DNA of 64,000 nucleotides from Anopheles merus (taxonomy: Eukaryota; Arthropoda; Insecta; Diptera; Culicidae): NCBI RefSeq assembly GCF_017562075.2, contig NC_054082.1:16371286-16435285 (forward strand), read 5' to 3'. The position numbers were made by a program, and so were the translations under genes. Position 1 is the stretch's first letter, and each line of letters begins with the position of its first letter. Shown here piece after piece: positions 1 to 14,135 of the stretch. Under the pieces are notes generated by a model that was not told the DNA's origin, searched no databases, and was given only the letters and a program-made list of their open reading frames with translations.

Positions 1-305
1 TTGTTCGCCTTCCCGTAATGCCGAATTACATGCACATTCTTTTTTCGGAGCTTTTAAAAAAGTTTATCAAGAAAAGTGGGGAATTCAACCCCCGAGCTCC
101 ACTTGGGACCAATTCCACCATTGATCCCACGCAACAAATCCGATTAAAGAGGAAAGAATCTTTCGCTTCCCTCAATCCCCACCCATCGGCACCACGCGGT
201 CACCTTTTTCGCGTCCAGCTTAGCCTAATCTGGTTATGTTTAGGGACCTTTTGTGGAGCGGGAAGCGGTTGGAATACCACCCGAGTAGGTCGTAAATTTG
301 TCAAC

Positions 306-308
<3 letters not shown>

Positions 309-352
<44 letters not shown>
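309..352. repeat. (GT)22 microsatellite
   Basis: Uninterrupted GT dinucleotides over 44 bases. Confidence 0.98.
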
Positions 353-356
<4 letters not shown>

Positions 357-3300
357 GGTCACTTTTGCCGCGTGTTTCCACAGGTACTGCGCGCCCCTTT
401 TTATGGGAAAATAAGATACTTTCAGTTGCCGAAATCGCTCCCGAAAGAATGGTCCGAAAAAATGGAATTGACCTTCGGTGTGTGACACTGTGTTTTTCTT
501 TCGCCCGTTGTTTAATCTTTGTGTTATGCGGTGAGCATAAAACAGTTTAACGACAACAAATGGGCAAATGAATCTCGGCTGGCTCGGGGGGGGGAAGACT
601 TTTGTGCGAAAGAGATTTAAGCAATTTATGAGCCGCAGCTTAACTGTGAGAAGAAAAACTCCCGTGCACAAGTACTGGAGTGGTTTTCGACACATCTTGG
701 CCTCAAGCTTACCAAAAACACGCCTGGCTAATGGGATCAATTATTACCTGGCTGGGAGCTTTAAGCCGCACAACGAATCAGCAATGAATCTAATTTTGCA
801 CCGTTATCGTTTCCCTGCAGGGATCCAATTTGTTTTCATTTCTCACAACAAAGTCTAGCGTCTACAGCAAACGCCGATGCCAAACGTGGCAATGGCTACT
901 AAAAAATTCAATTATGACATCAATGTTTTGAAGCGAAGGGATAATCCCCTAACCATTAACCCTGCCTCCTGCCGGAAGGCTCTCCACGCCTAACGAGGAG
1001 CAAATCCGAGCCATGTGCGGACGGCCTTTGGAGATGGTAATTCATGCCGATTAGGGCTCAATGGTTAGATATATTCTCCCATCCTTTGGGGCCTGCGTGA
1101 GGTGTCCGTTTCTGTGCGTTCCTTTTTTTTTATTTTACAAACTAAAATGGTTTAATTTTCCCAAAGCTCATCCAACGCGCTCCTGCTGGTGGTGTCATAA
1201 AAGTGGGTCGGATCGTAAAAACAGCCTCCCACCGTGTCGGAAAAGGTGAAGCTGTTGATGTGTATTTTAAATTGAAGACACACACACACACAGATGACGG
1301 GCAACGCCGATCACTTAACATTACCGGGGGGAAATGCTGGAATGCGCACACGTGCGCTTGGCATCCATTCCCAGCCACCATTTATGGTCCTCCAGATTAT
1401 AGGCCTTCAACGCTCGATGAGACCATCGTTGGCACAGAACGAGTACGACCGTGCGTGGCAGCACGATCATTGACAAACGTTTATTACTGTTTACATGCCG
1501 TACGAGAAGGTTCGAGTTTTTCGAAGATACGCAAACGACTAACTAGCGCTACGATACGTTCACGTGGCTACGACCGTCTTCGAAACGTACGCATTCATCA
1601 AACGACCGGATCGTGCTGTACGATGGAGGGAGCGATAAATTATACGATACGAGACAACCGTCTAAATGCATCTCCTTCTGCCGACTACACCGACACCGGC
1701 TGTATCCGACGTCTGTTCTCTGTCAACCCACCTTAGTAGCATCTTCGGACATGTTGCTTGCTGTCAGCTCCGATCCGCAGGACATTGTTTTGCGCAATTC
1801 GAAATTCGATAGACATCTTGATTGTGTCCTACAGCACGTGAACACGCACGTCAATTACTCAACGATGCGCATTTCCGATGCGTCTCGAGACGTGATTTGG
1901 AACCATATCTACGTGAAGCTAGCTAGCTTTTGTCTCGTCCAGTCATCTTCAATGCGCTAACCAAACAGTGGAATTTGGAGCGGAAACTCTTACCTTCCTT
2001 ATTGTTCAAAACTATACTTCAAACCTGTACTGCATTATGAAACGCTGAAAAGAAACGCAGTTTCTTTCATCGACGTAATCCACCCTTTTGGGGGTGGAGT
2101 GTTTCCTTTTTTTTTGTGCTCCACTTCAAACTGTTCGCCAGCTTCTAACGGGCGTCACGCTGAATGTGAAATGATATTGACTGTAAGGTCTGGCCAAGCC
2201 CGCCCGCCGAGCAACCACCGCTGACCGTTTCTCTTCCGCCAACTAGGCCCCGCGCAAAGCCACTTTCTTTTGGCCAAAAGCTACCCAGCTTTCCCGCTGC
2301 TTCCCATCGCACTTTCCTTGAGGCGTTGGGGAGCCTCGAAAGGGATGAGATGAATTTTATGAAGCCGAACTTTTATGGAGATTTATGACATCATTATGAA
2401 GCATTTTATATCGGTTCCGAGGTCAGCCGGCCTTGCGGGGGTACGGGGTGGGAACGGAACAAATGCCAACCGGTGTTGTTGCTGTTCGGTTGTCGGAAAA
2501 CGCGATCGATTGAAACGAGAGAAACGGTCTCTCACGTCCAGACATTGGGCCTTGAAGGGCGAGAAGCAGTAGGTTAAGCGGCCGAGCTGACTTGTTCAAG
2601 GAGCTAGTAAATAATTCTCGGGGACAGGCTCGTCTTTGCTGAATTATTGACGCCCGTTTGATGGTTTAACATGAAACCGAGCCGTAAAGAGTGTAGAATA
2701 ATTAGGTTTGCCTTTGAAAGGAAAGCATCGAAGGAAATTAGCTATGAAACAGAGTAGTGATGTATACAATCGTTGAAGTTGCTATAATTCCAATATTTTT
2801 CTTCTAATATTGCTACAATTGTTGCTCAACTCGACGTTTATATCTTATTAGAGATGAACAAGAAGCTTAAAAGTTTGCTGTAGTCATGTTGCTTGCCTAC
2901 AGACAGGCGAATAACGTTTCTGTGCACTTTAATTGATAGTTTTACATAAATATAATTTTTATAGCCACAAAATAACATGTCGAAGTAGAACGAACAGTGA
3001 AAGCGTTCTCGCACTTCTTAGAAAACCGCAAACGGCACGGTTTCGGTTACGGTAAAAAAGTTTAATTTTTCCACTCGACATGCACGCAGTGAAGCAAAAG
3101 CATCCACGGAATGCTTCTTTTATGGGCAATTACGCATGGCATGTAGTGCAAATGTCGCGTGGCCACCGCTGCTGCCTTGCGCGCTCGATCAAGAAAAATC
3201 AATACAAGCTTCTTCCGCCCGCTAGACGACGCCCGTCACGGAACGTTGATAGCAGCGCCATTACAGAGCTCGTGTCTCGTGCTTTGTGCGCTACCTGTTC

Positions 3301-6300
3301 CAAACGAGGGCACGCACAGCCCAGCACAAGTGTTAAGGGCACAGATGAGGGGATAAAATGTGTTACACGTTCACCAAGAACGCAATAACATTCCTGGCCG
3401 TGGCCAAAATCGGAAACGGATCAGAAAACGCGTGACTGATCATCAGCGGAAAAGCTGCCGCCGAGCTGCTGTTGCGCCACATTCCAGGACGAGCTTACTA
3501 TTGTTATCACACATGGACACATGGTGTGTCCGAGCGGTGGGGAACTATATTTACTCCCTGCGGGCGAACGGTTGGTATGATCGTAAACATCACCCGGTTG
3601 GGACGGTTCAGGAGCAAACCCGTATCCTTGCGCGCGCGCCCTGCAAAAGGTGTTCGAAATGCGGCGGTAAATATTGGTTCAAGTACCCACCTTTGCTGGG
3701 CTTAGGCTTTGAGCCGATGCGCCAAAACACGTCATCGTCCTTCACTCCACAAAACGCCGAATGTTGCGAAAATGTTGCTCCACACACACAGACACACACA
3801 CAAACATATAGAGTAGCGTTATGGCAGTGAACATTCCGGGCACGTGCAGGCCCCATTCCGGGGCTGCCATAGGGTGGGCAGATTTCGGGCAGGTTGTTTG
3901 CATGGGTCGAGAACCTCCACCTTCGCTCCCCTGTACCCGCACCATTGAGGCATACAAAATGGATTACGTACTTTATTTGTTTACATCAAAATTTATGTTT
4001 ACTCCGTATGCGATCCGTAAGCCGAACAGCGCCCTGCAAAAGCCCTGTCGACAGCGGTGATGTCGTCAGTGGCAGCGCTCGTAATACAGCCACAGCAGAG
4101 CAGCTCCAGTGCGGCAGTAAGGCTCCAACCATACACCGATCTATCTGGATGGAGCAATGGATGAATGAAAATTGTTTTCCTTACCTCAAACCACCGGTTT
4201 CGGCGCAACGGTTTCATCACATTCCCATTTTAAGACCCACACGAAATCCAAAGAAACACATTCCGACCGTCCGCAGTGCCGGAGGATTCGGAAAGATTCT
4301 GCCGCCGTTGTTTTAGCCTCACAGTATCGCGTGAGCCGGGCGTGCAGCGTGAAACCATTTTCCAGCATTTTCCTCCGTTTCACTTTCACAGCAGTCTCGG
4401 TTCAATTTCTGCTTCGCTGCGAGGCGAGCCAGCCGGCGAGGATTTAAAATACGAGCATTGAAAAGTGAATCTGGTCGTAGCTGGCAAGGAAAATCCGCTT
4501 TATCCACCCCGGAGGAAAGTCTGCCCTGCATGTGTGTGCTTTCAATTAATGCAACAGCCTCTAAAAAGCAAACTAAGGCGAAGCTGCCGCTTCTCTGGCA
4601 ACAGATGGAGAATTGCTCCGGTGGCGTATGCAAGTGAGATAGTGAGATTTCTCTTGTGGCAAATTGTGGCAAAAAGATTAATTTGAGAGTGGTGTGTGTA
4701 TGTGTGGTTTTAGTGTGAGGTGGGTGGAAAATGGGGTGGCAATTTCCAGGCAAATGTAAAAACAGTTTCAACTTGCTGAAAGATTATTCGAAAACCGCAT
4801 GAAAACGATATAAACGCCTGCTGGTATGCAACACGTCATGCACAGAAAGTAATGTGCTTGAACGACGCCTCAATGTATGCTAAAAAAAGTGTTCAATTGT
4901 TAGGTTAATGAGGTGTGTATGTATAAGGTGCATTATTTTATGATTTTATTCAAAACCATATTGTAAATTCTTGATATTTTCATATCATAAGGAATAAAAA
5001 CAAAGCGTTCTATAAAATATCCTTTTCCACAACTACTTTATCAGATGAGTTTCTACACAAAGCGGTCACTGAACCAGCCACCACTGAGCCTGTTTAAAGC
5101 ATTTCATTCCTTTAAATGACCCTTCCCGTTCTCCCTCACCATCCTCACCACACCAGAACGGGGTCGCTACCGTTCGGTACCGCCCACCGTTGGCGGTGCA
5201 CGTTACGCGTTTCCCACATTTTCACATCCATTAATGGCGTTTTGTATTTGGTGCTGTTGCTTTATTTGCCACCTCGACCACCACCATCATTATCGTGGTC
5301 GGCCAACAACAACCACCCAGATCGACCCCCCCCCCTTCCCCTTCTCCCCCCGCTACGCTTTTGTCTGTTAGTCGCCACACTTTTGGTTAGCAAATTAAGA
5401 ACGAAAAAAAGGGTTTCGCCTGTGAAGGAATCCTGGGCCCTGGGTGTGGCATCCCTCGTGGCCGGGAGCATTCAGCAGGGGAGGAAGAAGAGGGGGAACA
5501 TTTTTCACGCCATTCAACATTCTTCGGTGATGTGGAACCCCATTCACCCACGTCAAAGTTGTAGGGTTCGGGGTTGATTTTTCACCGCCGACGAACAATG
5601 GGATGAAAAAACCCCGAAACCCTGCCCCATAGACTGTTTCTAGGAGCTTTTTTTTTTTTTGGGGCGGCGTTCGAACCCACCCGTAACGTGTCAGGTTGCT
5701 ACACATTCTCATTAAAAGCACCGTTAAGGTTTTTTTTTGCTGTTGTTAGTTCGTTACACGATTGTGTAGTAAAATTTTATCGATACAAGGTTCCCGCAAT
5801 CGACGATCGTTGCGAGGGAGAATAAGGGCCGTGATATCAGTTTTCTCCCGAATCCTTATAACTATATTCTCTTCTCCCAAAGTAAGGGCAGCCCAACTGG
5901 ACCAATGTCTATTATTCTTGCTTTTTGCCGGCCCTTATTTGCGTTACTTTTACAGGAAAGCTTCTTCGTTTTACTTACTCCTCAGGAAGCTGCTTATCGG
6001 CATGGCAAGCTTGCCCCATTGTTTGTTGCGCCACAATTTTGACGAAGGCTGCCGTAGCTTGTGCATAAATTTAAATTTTTACACTACTCTCTGGCTGAAC
6101 ACCCTACCGAGATACATATCCATTGAGTTGTCTACAGTGACAAGTGAAAAGGGACCCATCCGCTATACCCAAAAGTCAATGGCGTGCGATCGTCAAACGC
6201 GGCCAAACGCCTCCCCGGTGACACGTCCGGAACCGGTCTCACCCGACAGGGCGGCAGTTCCCGGCCGGAGCTTTTGTTACAAAGAAAGCAGCACGGTGAA

Positions 6301-7488
6301 AGCAGAAAGGCAACCCATAATGCTTCACATCACTTTCTTTATTTGCCGGAATTTTAAACAAGTTCCATTCCCCATTTTCATATACCACTTTGTCGTATGT
6401 TTTATGAACATTCCTGAACATCTCGCAGTTGGAGGGAGGTGGTAAGAAAACCTCCTGCCTGCAGTGTGGAGAGGAACTCGCGTAACTTCCTGCTTCCTGC
6501 GCCATCCCACAAAGAGAATCTCCCTTCTTTTGGTCCTTAGCATTATGTAAAGCCACCGGCAAACACAGTCTCTCCCCCCTCCCCCCCCCCCCACCCACCC
6601 ACCCCATCGACAGCCCTTTCAGCCGGTGCGTTCATTCGGAAACGCCATCCTTCCGAGCCCCATTTCAGGCAAACAGGCTTTTGTGCCGGTCGGTTCCTTC
6701 AACTAGCCCAACGACTTTCTTCCATTGTTGCTCACTTGAAGTGGGTCTTTCACCTGCTGAAATGGTACCATCCCACTGTCCTCGTTGCAGTCGCGGGCGG
6801 TTTTTCCTCAATAAGGATGGCAGCAATCCATCGTGGCGCGCTGAGTCTGTGTGTGGACACGGGAAAGTCGCGAAAAATTACAGCTATTTACTGTTGTGTA
6901 AAACCACAACTTCCTCTTACCCGCACACACAGACACACGCTTACACTGGGCTACACCAGTTCGTTCCACGTGCTCGTTACATTGTTTTTCGAGTGTGCCT
7001 TTGGCACTTGACAGCAGTGAATGCTGTCACTGGTGGGTGTGTGCGTGTGTGGTGCCATTTCTTCGCAGAGTGCTGCTCTTAAGCCAACTGACACGTTATC
7101 ACAGACGGACGGCAGATGGAAGAGATACGAGCAGCACCATTGAAAGCTTTCTTTTTTTCGCTCTCTCTCTCTCTTGCAGCATGTGGGACGTGTATTACAT
7201 TACTCTTCAAAAAAGGATGTCTTTTGAAATCAACCTTCAAGGCACACACACACACGCACAGGCAAAAAGCCCATTCCCGAATGTCGACGCTGGTGTGTCC
7301 TACGTTTTCAGAGCTGCCAGCCTTTCTGTCAGCTTGTTTCGAACGGGACCGGTACCGAGAGAACAATCAATTATTCAGCAAACATTCAGATTACAACGTC
7401 AATGTGTCTACCATGCAGCCCCTGGCCAAGATGCCCGGAGCAAGACGAATGCTTCGGCTGATCGAGTCTGACGTCCTTCGATAGTGCC

Positions 7489-7490
<2 letters not shown>

Positions 7491-7544
<54 letters not shown>

Positions 7545-7558
7545 CGAGAGAGAGGGAG

Positions 7559-7612
<54 letters not shown>
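7491..7612. repeat. (GA)n/(GATA)n compound microsatellite
   Basis: 122 bases of AG/GA with a few GC interruptions and an internal run of four to five GATA units at about 7559-7576, followed by a short CA run to 7627. Confidence 0.98.
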
Positions 7613-7615
<3 letters not shown>

Positions 7616-8901
7616 CACACACACACAAACAGAAAGATGAAGATCTTTTAGCTTAAGACACGAACCCGCTTTAATGAACGTTGCTACACTCTGCTCGGTC
7701 TCGCTGGCTAGAAAACTCTCACAACTTCCCAGCGTGTAACCTAACGCACACCATTACCCTTCCCATGTTCCAGGACGTGCTGAGCAAAGGGCGGCGGCAA
7801 GCAAACGATGATTAATCTTTTCGCTCTACGGCGTCGGCAAAACTCTCGTACATCATCGCAGACGCGGGACCTGCGTTGGTGCTGCCAGTGTACCGTAATT
7901 GCCCCGATTGAGGAAAGCTCCTTCCGGAGGGGCCGTACGCGGAACCAAGCGGAGCGTGTGAGAATTTCATGCCCCGATTTATACATACACATCGAGATGT
8001 GTGCGAACGCTATATCATAATATCCTGGAACCGGAGTAGCGAGGAATCCACCAGGGAACCGCCACCACGGCTAATGACTTTCTCGCATCGTGCGCTCCGT
8101 TCCGGCCATTAAAACAATCCCGCATGGCCGAGCCGGCTGGCTGTTGCGATCATCATCAAGCTGTGAAATTCTCGCTAAAAGCCACCCATCGACACCGCAC
8201 CGACGTCACGGAACGCACGGTTGTTGCGTCACGGTATACCTTCTCGGTGCCTCCTGACTGCAAACCATTTAAACAATTTCCCCTTTTGGCATGCCGCCGA
8301 AAGAGGGTTAGGTGCGACAAAACAAAGTGTGCTTTAAAGCTTGCCCCAAAAAACCGAAGAAGATGTAAGCGATCGCACGGCCCAGCACCGCACGATATCA
8401 ACAGCAGCTGCCCCCTACTGATAAGCGAACTCTCCATCTTTATTCAGGTGCGCTTAAGACGACACACGGGTCCCGAGCAGCTCTGGCTTGCCGTCTGACG
8501 TCTGACGGTCGCCCGGGCCCGGTCGGCTTCTACGGTCGGAACGGTGGTGTTGGCAGCATTTAGGCAGATGACTTCCCGGGCCGGGCGTGTCGTTTGCAAT
8601 GAAATATTCATTTCGGCCCGTCATGCTTCCATGGTCGCACGGAATAAATTACCCTCCACGCGGGCGTTGTGCGCACGGGGGGACGATTTCGCGCGAGCGA
8701 AACTAGTTAACTTCTGACATAATCAACAATGCTCAGCGGTCTTTGTTGCAGCAGAGGGGAGCGGTTTTTTTTCGTTTTGTTTTTGCTTGCCGTAGCTGTT
8801 GGGGCGGAAATTGAAAGTGACTTCGAAGAATTGGGCAGTGCGAAACTTACCAGACGGCATTGCAAGGTTTAGGGTAACGTTAGAACATTCTGAGCTGAGA
8901 G

Positions 8902-9231
8902 CAGTGGCGGATCATGGGTATCGGGGGCCCTACGCGGAAAGACGAGTTGAGGCCCCCTGCAAATGGTAAATGTAGTTGGGGGTGGGGGGGGGGGGGGGTA
9001 GTTGCACTAAACTTGCTGTTGGGAGAATGAAGAGTAAACTTGAAATGCCATTGGGGGGGGGGGGGTGCAAATGATTTGCCAGGCTTGGGGCCCCAACGGC
9101 CATCCTTCCGGGGGCCCTTGTCGCTAGTACTCTGTCCATACGGCATACTATAGAATGGCGATCTACGGGGCCCCTAAATCGGCGGGGCCCCAGGCGACCG
9201 CCTAGTCCGCCTACCGTTAGATCCGCCACTG
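8902..9231. mobile_element. hAT-type MITE with perfect 8-base target duplication
   Basis: The left terminus CAGTGGCGGATC and right terminus GATCCGCCACTG are perfect 12-base inverted repeats. GCTGAGAG flanks the element on both sides (8894-8901 and 9232-9239). The 330-base interior is GGGGCCC-rich with two long G runs and no transposase. Eight-base duplications and CAnTG ends are characteristic of the hAT superfamily. The perfect duplication implies a fairly recent insertion. Confidence 0.93.
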
Positions 9232-10467
9232 GCTGAGAGCATGTCCTTGATTGATACCCGACGAACGCTTTGTCTTTCAATGTGGAGGACATTTCGCATA
9301 CGGCATACTTCGGTCAACTATTTCTTTCCTCGCTATCATCGGGCCTTTTTTTTGCTGCCTCCTGTTTGGAAAACTTTTGATGTCAATCAAACGAAATTCC
9401 GATCGCAAACTTCCCGCTTTCTGTGCGTCTGCAATAAACATTGTTGAGCTTGCGGTCGGGAATTCACCGCCCAAACCAAACCATTTGTTTTAGTATGTTA
9501 TTCAGCCATCCTATACAATTGTTTGTCAGTGTGTGTGTGTGTGTGCGCGATTGTTTGGTGAAAACCAAAACCCGCAAAACACACCTTCAAACACATTCAA
9601 TCTTCAATTGTCAAAATGGCTAACTTTTTCTCGCACGATCCACTCGAACTCGGCCTCCCCGCCCCCAAGCTCGTCGCTCACAAATCACACCGATGTGTCC
9701 TCCCCACCTCCCCCCTTTCGTCTTTGGTGGTATAACCACAGTTTTTCAATTAAAAATCTGTCACAAACTTTCATCATCACTCTCGTCAGTTTGAACTTTT
9801 TCCCATTTTCCCCGGGCTGCGTGGTGGTTTGGTGGTCTCCACGCCATTTCTACTGTTGTTGCTGGTTGTTTCCATATTTTTACTGTACCTTCAACCGAGC
9901 CCACCCGGCGGTGTCTCGTTCTATCATCGTCCTCATCATTCCACGAATCGTACATTTAATGCCGAAAAAACAATGCGCTCACAACCGACCTACCCTTGCT
10001 GGCGCGGGGCCTTTCCACTGTCGTCTGTTGGCAAGTGCTATCCTGAATGTCCCGTTCTTTCCTTCTCTCTCACTGTCTGTTTCCATCTCTTCCACTCTCC
10101 CTCTGTCATTTTCCATTCCTCCAAGCGCCGAAAAAACTTTTTTCCTTCCCCCTATTCTGAGTCTTACCCACGCTAAATCAACCTTCCTGTGACTGGCGCA
10201 ATAACACAAATTATGCAGTATATTAAATGAAACAATCACTTGCTTGTGAGTGTCTGTGTGTGCGTTGTGTTTGTGTGGATTTGTTCGCTATGTTGTCTTC
10301 CGGTTCGCTTGCTCACTTAATTTCTTTCAATGCCGCTTTGCGTTCCGGAAGATTTAGTACGTTCAAGTTCCCCGGACGGATTTGTGCATTGGCATTGGGC
10401 TCCTGGTCCGGACAAGGGCCCCAAAACCAAACCCCAAAGTCCAACCCCGAGCCCTCGACAGCGGACC

Positions 10468-10487
10468 GGGGGGGGGGGGGGGGGGGG
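10468..10487. repeat. Poly-G tract
   Basis: Twenty consecutive G. Matching poly-C tracts occur at 10719-10733 and 55161-55180. Lengths of such runs are prone to assembly error. Confidence 0.9.
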
Positions 10488-13400
10488 AATACATCATTCC
10501 GACAAACTTTCCATCATCCACGGTGGAGGCGTGCCATCAGAGCCGTAGAGACGGGTGAAAAACGGGACCCGAAAGCAATGGAAAAGCTTTGCGCCGGGAC
10601 GGCTCGCACCATGGGCATGAGAATTTGATTTTGCTCCAAAAGCATCAAGCGAAGCGGAAGCATCCCGACAGCATGCCGGGCAACAGTTCAGAGATTCACA
10701 GCTCATCTTTTCACAGCTCCCCCCCCCCCCCCCGCCTGCACAGGAAAAGCCTGGCCTCCACTTTCATCACACCTACCCACTGGGGAGCATTCGGTTTTGG
10801 TATGTAAAACATTTTGCCGGTACGTACAAAAATACACCCACCTCGGCAGCTTCGAATGCTCCGAAAATCCTGGCGGTTGCCGTACCTGATGCCTGGATGT
10901 ATGTTTTTTTGTTTCTTCTTCTCTCGTTATTATAATATAATAAAACAGAAACAAGCACACCATCACATATCAGATGAAATGATATACAAACGAAATGGTG
11001 AAAGGGATAGGCAGTTCCACAGCTCGGTGCACCAACCGGTGGATAGGTGCATTGCCATTGGGGATGGGGCTCGGGCATCGGTAAAACTTTACCACACAAC
11101 CTTGAACTTTTCATAGCACAACACCCGAGCGCCTGATAAAGTGTGTTTAAATATTAACAATCGTGCGGGCACCTTTCCCATATTACAACGCCCTTGGTCA
11201 GGGTTATGAGTGAAGGTAAGCTCAACCCATCCCAAAAAACCGCTATCGAAAATAGAAACGAAGAAAAAAGAAAGAAAGAAAGAAACGCTAAAAAAAACCG
11301 TTATTTCATCCCAAAAAACCGCTGCTGCAATTTCATCCATAAAGCACTCGGGCGATCAAGTTAGGGAGGTTCATTAAGTGAGGATGGTTTTTATAATGAT
11401 GCGTTTTTATGATCGCTTTCCTTTTGAAGTATCGGATGGTTTGCCTTATAATTGCCAGTTAAAATTCCACTAGAACCCTCCCCGTTAAGAGCACCGTTGG
11501 AGGGCTCGGGAAGAGTCCGTTTCGGTTTTAAATCATTCCGCTTGCTGTACAGCTCAACGAAAAGCTCTCTCATGCTTCAATACCCTCATGTCTCAAGTAA
11601 CGCAGAACACACCCAAAAAAATGCTAGCTGGGCACATCAGTATGACACACTAGCAAAACGATAGCAAGCACTAAATGACACCGATCGATTCGATATCGGT
11701 TGCGTTCGATTTCTACTCCGACCAACAAGCACTCATCCCGGAAACACATCGGCTGCGTACTGGTCGTACTGCGCTAGTACACCCACCCCATGCGTAACAT
11801 CTCCTCGTGGTGCGAACCTTCGCAAAGGGGGCTTTGTCGACAGCCACAAACTATCACGGGTTCAAAAACGGGCCCCAATTTTCTGTGGTGTTGCCTCTCG
11901 CTTTGCGTGCCGAAATGTTGGAGACTACCACCACAAGGCACAAGACTTTTATCTCGAGCACTATAAAACCCTAATCAACCTGAAAGTTCGAGAGGGGTAC
12001 GGGACGTGTTTCGCCCATGGACAGTGTGTCATCCCTGGCCGGCCAAACGTACAGCGACACAAAATGCCCAGCAGTGCCAGTGCGATAAGCCCTCCCCCCC
12101 CCCCTGGAGAGTCGGTCGGTGGTAAGTGGGTTTGATATATGGCCTAGTATGGTGTGAAAAGGGATGCTCCCATTACGGTTTATGGCTGTGACCTTAAAGT
12201 TTACCCCCGGTTTGGTGTCTTCTTTCGGTGAAAAATGTATGCATAGATTAAAATTTTAACCACACCTGAGCTTCACTTTCTTCCTTTCCATGGCGAATGG
12301 AATGTACCATTTGACTGAATCAATTACAATCGCTTTTGTTTTCCTGCTGGAGCGTGCGATGCGTCTTCTTTTAACGATAAAGTTATCTCAAAAATCATTC
12401 CAAACCAATGGCACGGGCAGCCTGCCAAACAAACTGCTCCGGAAAACGAGCTCATCAATCAACACCAGTCCACGAGTTATCTATCTTTGGAAAATGTTCT
12501 CCCCCTCTCGATCGTCACGCGCCCTCTGGTCACCGATTCAACAATTCATCTTCTCCCGGGGAGCACTTCCGACCAGAAATGCCTTTAGTATCCTTTTGCT
12601 TTTGAGATCCTTCAGCTCTTCCCCTTACTAAGCACGGGCGCAAATGTTGACTGTGCGTAGTCCATCAAGTGTAGCACTTAAGCAGCAGCACCGAACTACT
12701 AAAGCAAATGGTCAACAAACTTCAGGGTGTGTGTGTGTGGGGGGCTAACCATGGAAAGTGGCTGAAAAGATGAAAGTTAGCAAATCGAATCGTTCACACC
12801 CTAAGCCTTGATGAGGAGAGGGATCCCTCGGTCGCTAGGCCACAAGTTCATATCACCGTCGATCAATCGTTTCGGTTTCCGAAGGCCTCTTATGCCCGCA
12901 AAGTAAACCGTAGGCACTGGTGGGAGCTTAAGCTGCTGCCTTTGCCACATCCGGTAGCGGTGGATGGTTGAACGTTGGGAGGGAGGTATATTTCCTCAAG
13001 TATTTCGATAAATATTTGATGAAAGCTACTCCATTTGCTAGCGCAGCGATAGTGGTGAAGCGATTCTTGGACCCGCTAGCTAATGGATGAATGAAAAAAG
13101 GGGGGGGGGGCAAATGGGCGAGCGGTGTGCTTGCAGGACCTTCGTCTCCGTGCCGTGTGACCTCTGTGTATCGATTAATTTGGTTGGAAAAGGCTTTAAG
13201 AAGCTTTTGGTTAGCGTTTGGGGAAGAGATTTGCTTGTTTTGAAACAACCAAACAAACTTACCGATGCCGAGTAGGGCTTTTCAAAATAGTTGTTAAAAT
13301 ACAAAACAATTGTAAAGTGAAAAGATTAAGCAAATCGTTATCTTGCAAAAGGATTTATCTACCAATTTCCTTCTCAGTATGCCAGAAACCAAATTTCAGG

Positions 13401-14135
13401 AAACATTCGCTCGGAATGTACGTGCTCGGGAACTCAAACACGCATTATCGAAGTTTGATGATTTCGCCGGACCAATCATTCCGTGCTTCGTTGGCCCTTA
13501 CCATCATCCAGCTTCATACCACCTCACAACTCCCTTGAACGCTTCTCAGATCTGTGGAATTGGACCTGGCGAACACGCACCTTCCAAGATTGCCTCTTCC
13601 AATTCAGATCCGACCGTCAACGCATACATCTTCGTCACCGTACGACCAATCCGCGTGCAACGATTACAATTCCAATCACACACAAAACACACATTTGTTT
13701 CGATTAACCTCAATCAAGCCCAGCACCGTGGGAGGCCAAGGGACGCTGTAGGGACGCAGAATTTATGCACCAGTGGACGAACAAATCGGCCGACTCTTAC
13801 GACTCGTTCGATTCCAGGCAAAAGATGAAAATCGTTTGCCAGTCCGAGCGGAAGGCCCTGGGACGGTTCGAACAGAGCCGGTCCCTTTTCAAGTGTCAAT
13901 TCGCTCTCTCTTCGTGTTTACTCCCTGGAAGCGTTCGGGGAGCGATAGAGATGTTCCGCGGTGCCTTTTTCCCTCTTCACTACCACCACCACCACCACTG
14001 TGCCGTACCTTATCAAGATGGAAGTTGACTGACTTGCTGGGGTCGCTGGCGGCCGTACCCGAACCAACGAGAAGAGGTGTGTATCACAACCTTACTTTGA
14101 TAGGCAATTCCGGCATCCCTAAGCCGTAGATTTAT

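Larger units (their letters stand above)
1..8893. other. Non-coding stretch, no gene supported
   Basis: Apart from microsatellites I see no exon with both a coding-like frame and good splice sites. The stretch 1430-1960 is rich in CGA and TACG words and holds overlapping open frames, but none resembles a known protein. A 19-codon ATG frame at 4060-4116 ends at a donor-like GCA|GTAAGG. AT-rich islands with TTTATG/ATTTATG words occur at 2340-2400 and 2690-3060. If the leader exon at 46461 is real, this is probably intronic. Confidence 0.5.

Noticed and set aside
240..740. Long open frames crossing the GT repeat (155-166 codons)
   Set aside because: They owe their length to the stop-free dinucleotide repeat; flanks show no coding character.
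1203..1960. Overlapping frames of 177 and 115 codons
   Set aside because: CG-rich words keep several frames open at once; no recognisable domain and no splice sites framing them.
3685..3725. TTTGAGCCGATGC similar to the SINE box B region (another near 36690, minus)
   Set aside because: Only the box B-like core matches; no box A or SINE body nearby.
5650..5690. GTTCGAAC box B-like word next to a T run
   Set aside because: No tRNA cloverleaf or box A could be placed and the T run is on the wrong side for a terminator.
8124..8498. 124-codon frame with CRRKRVRCDKTKC resembling a zinc-cluster motif
   Set aside because: The cysteine spacing does not match the fungal Zn2Cys6 pattern and such proteins are not expected here; probably chance.
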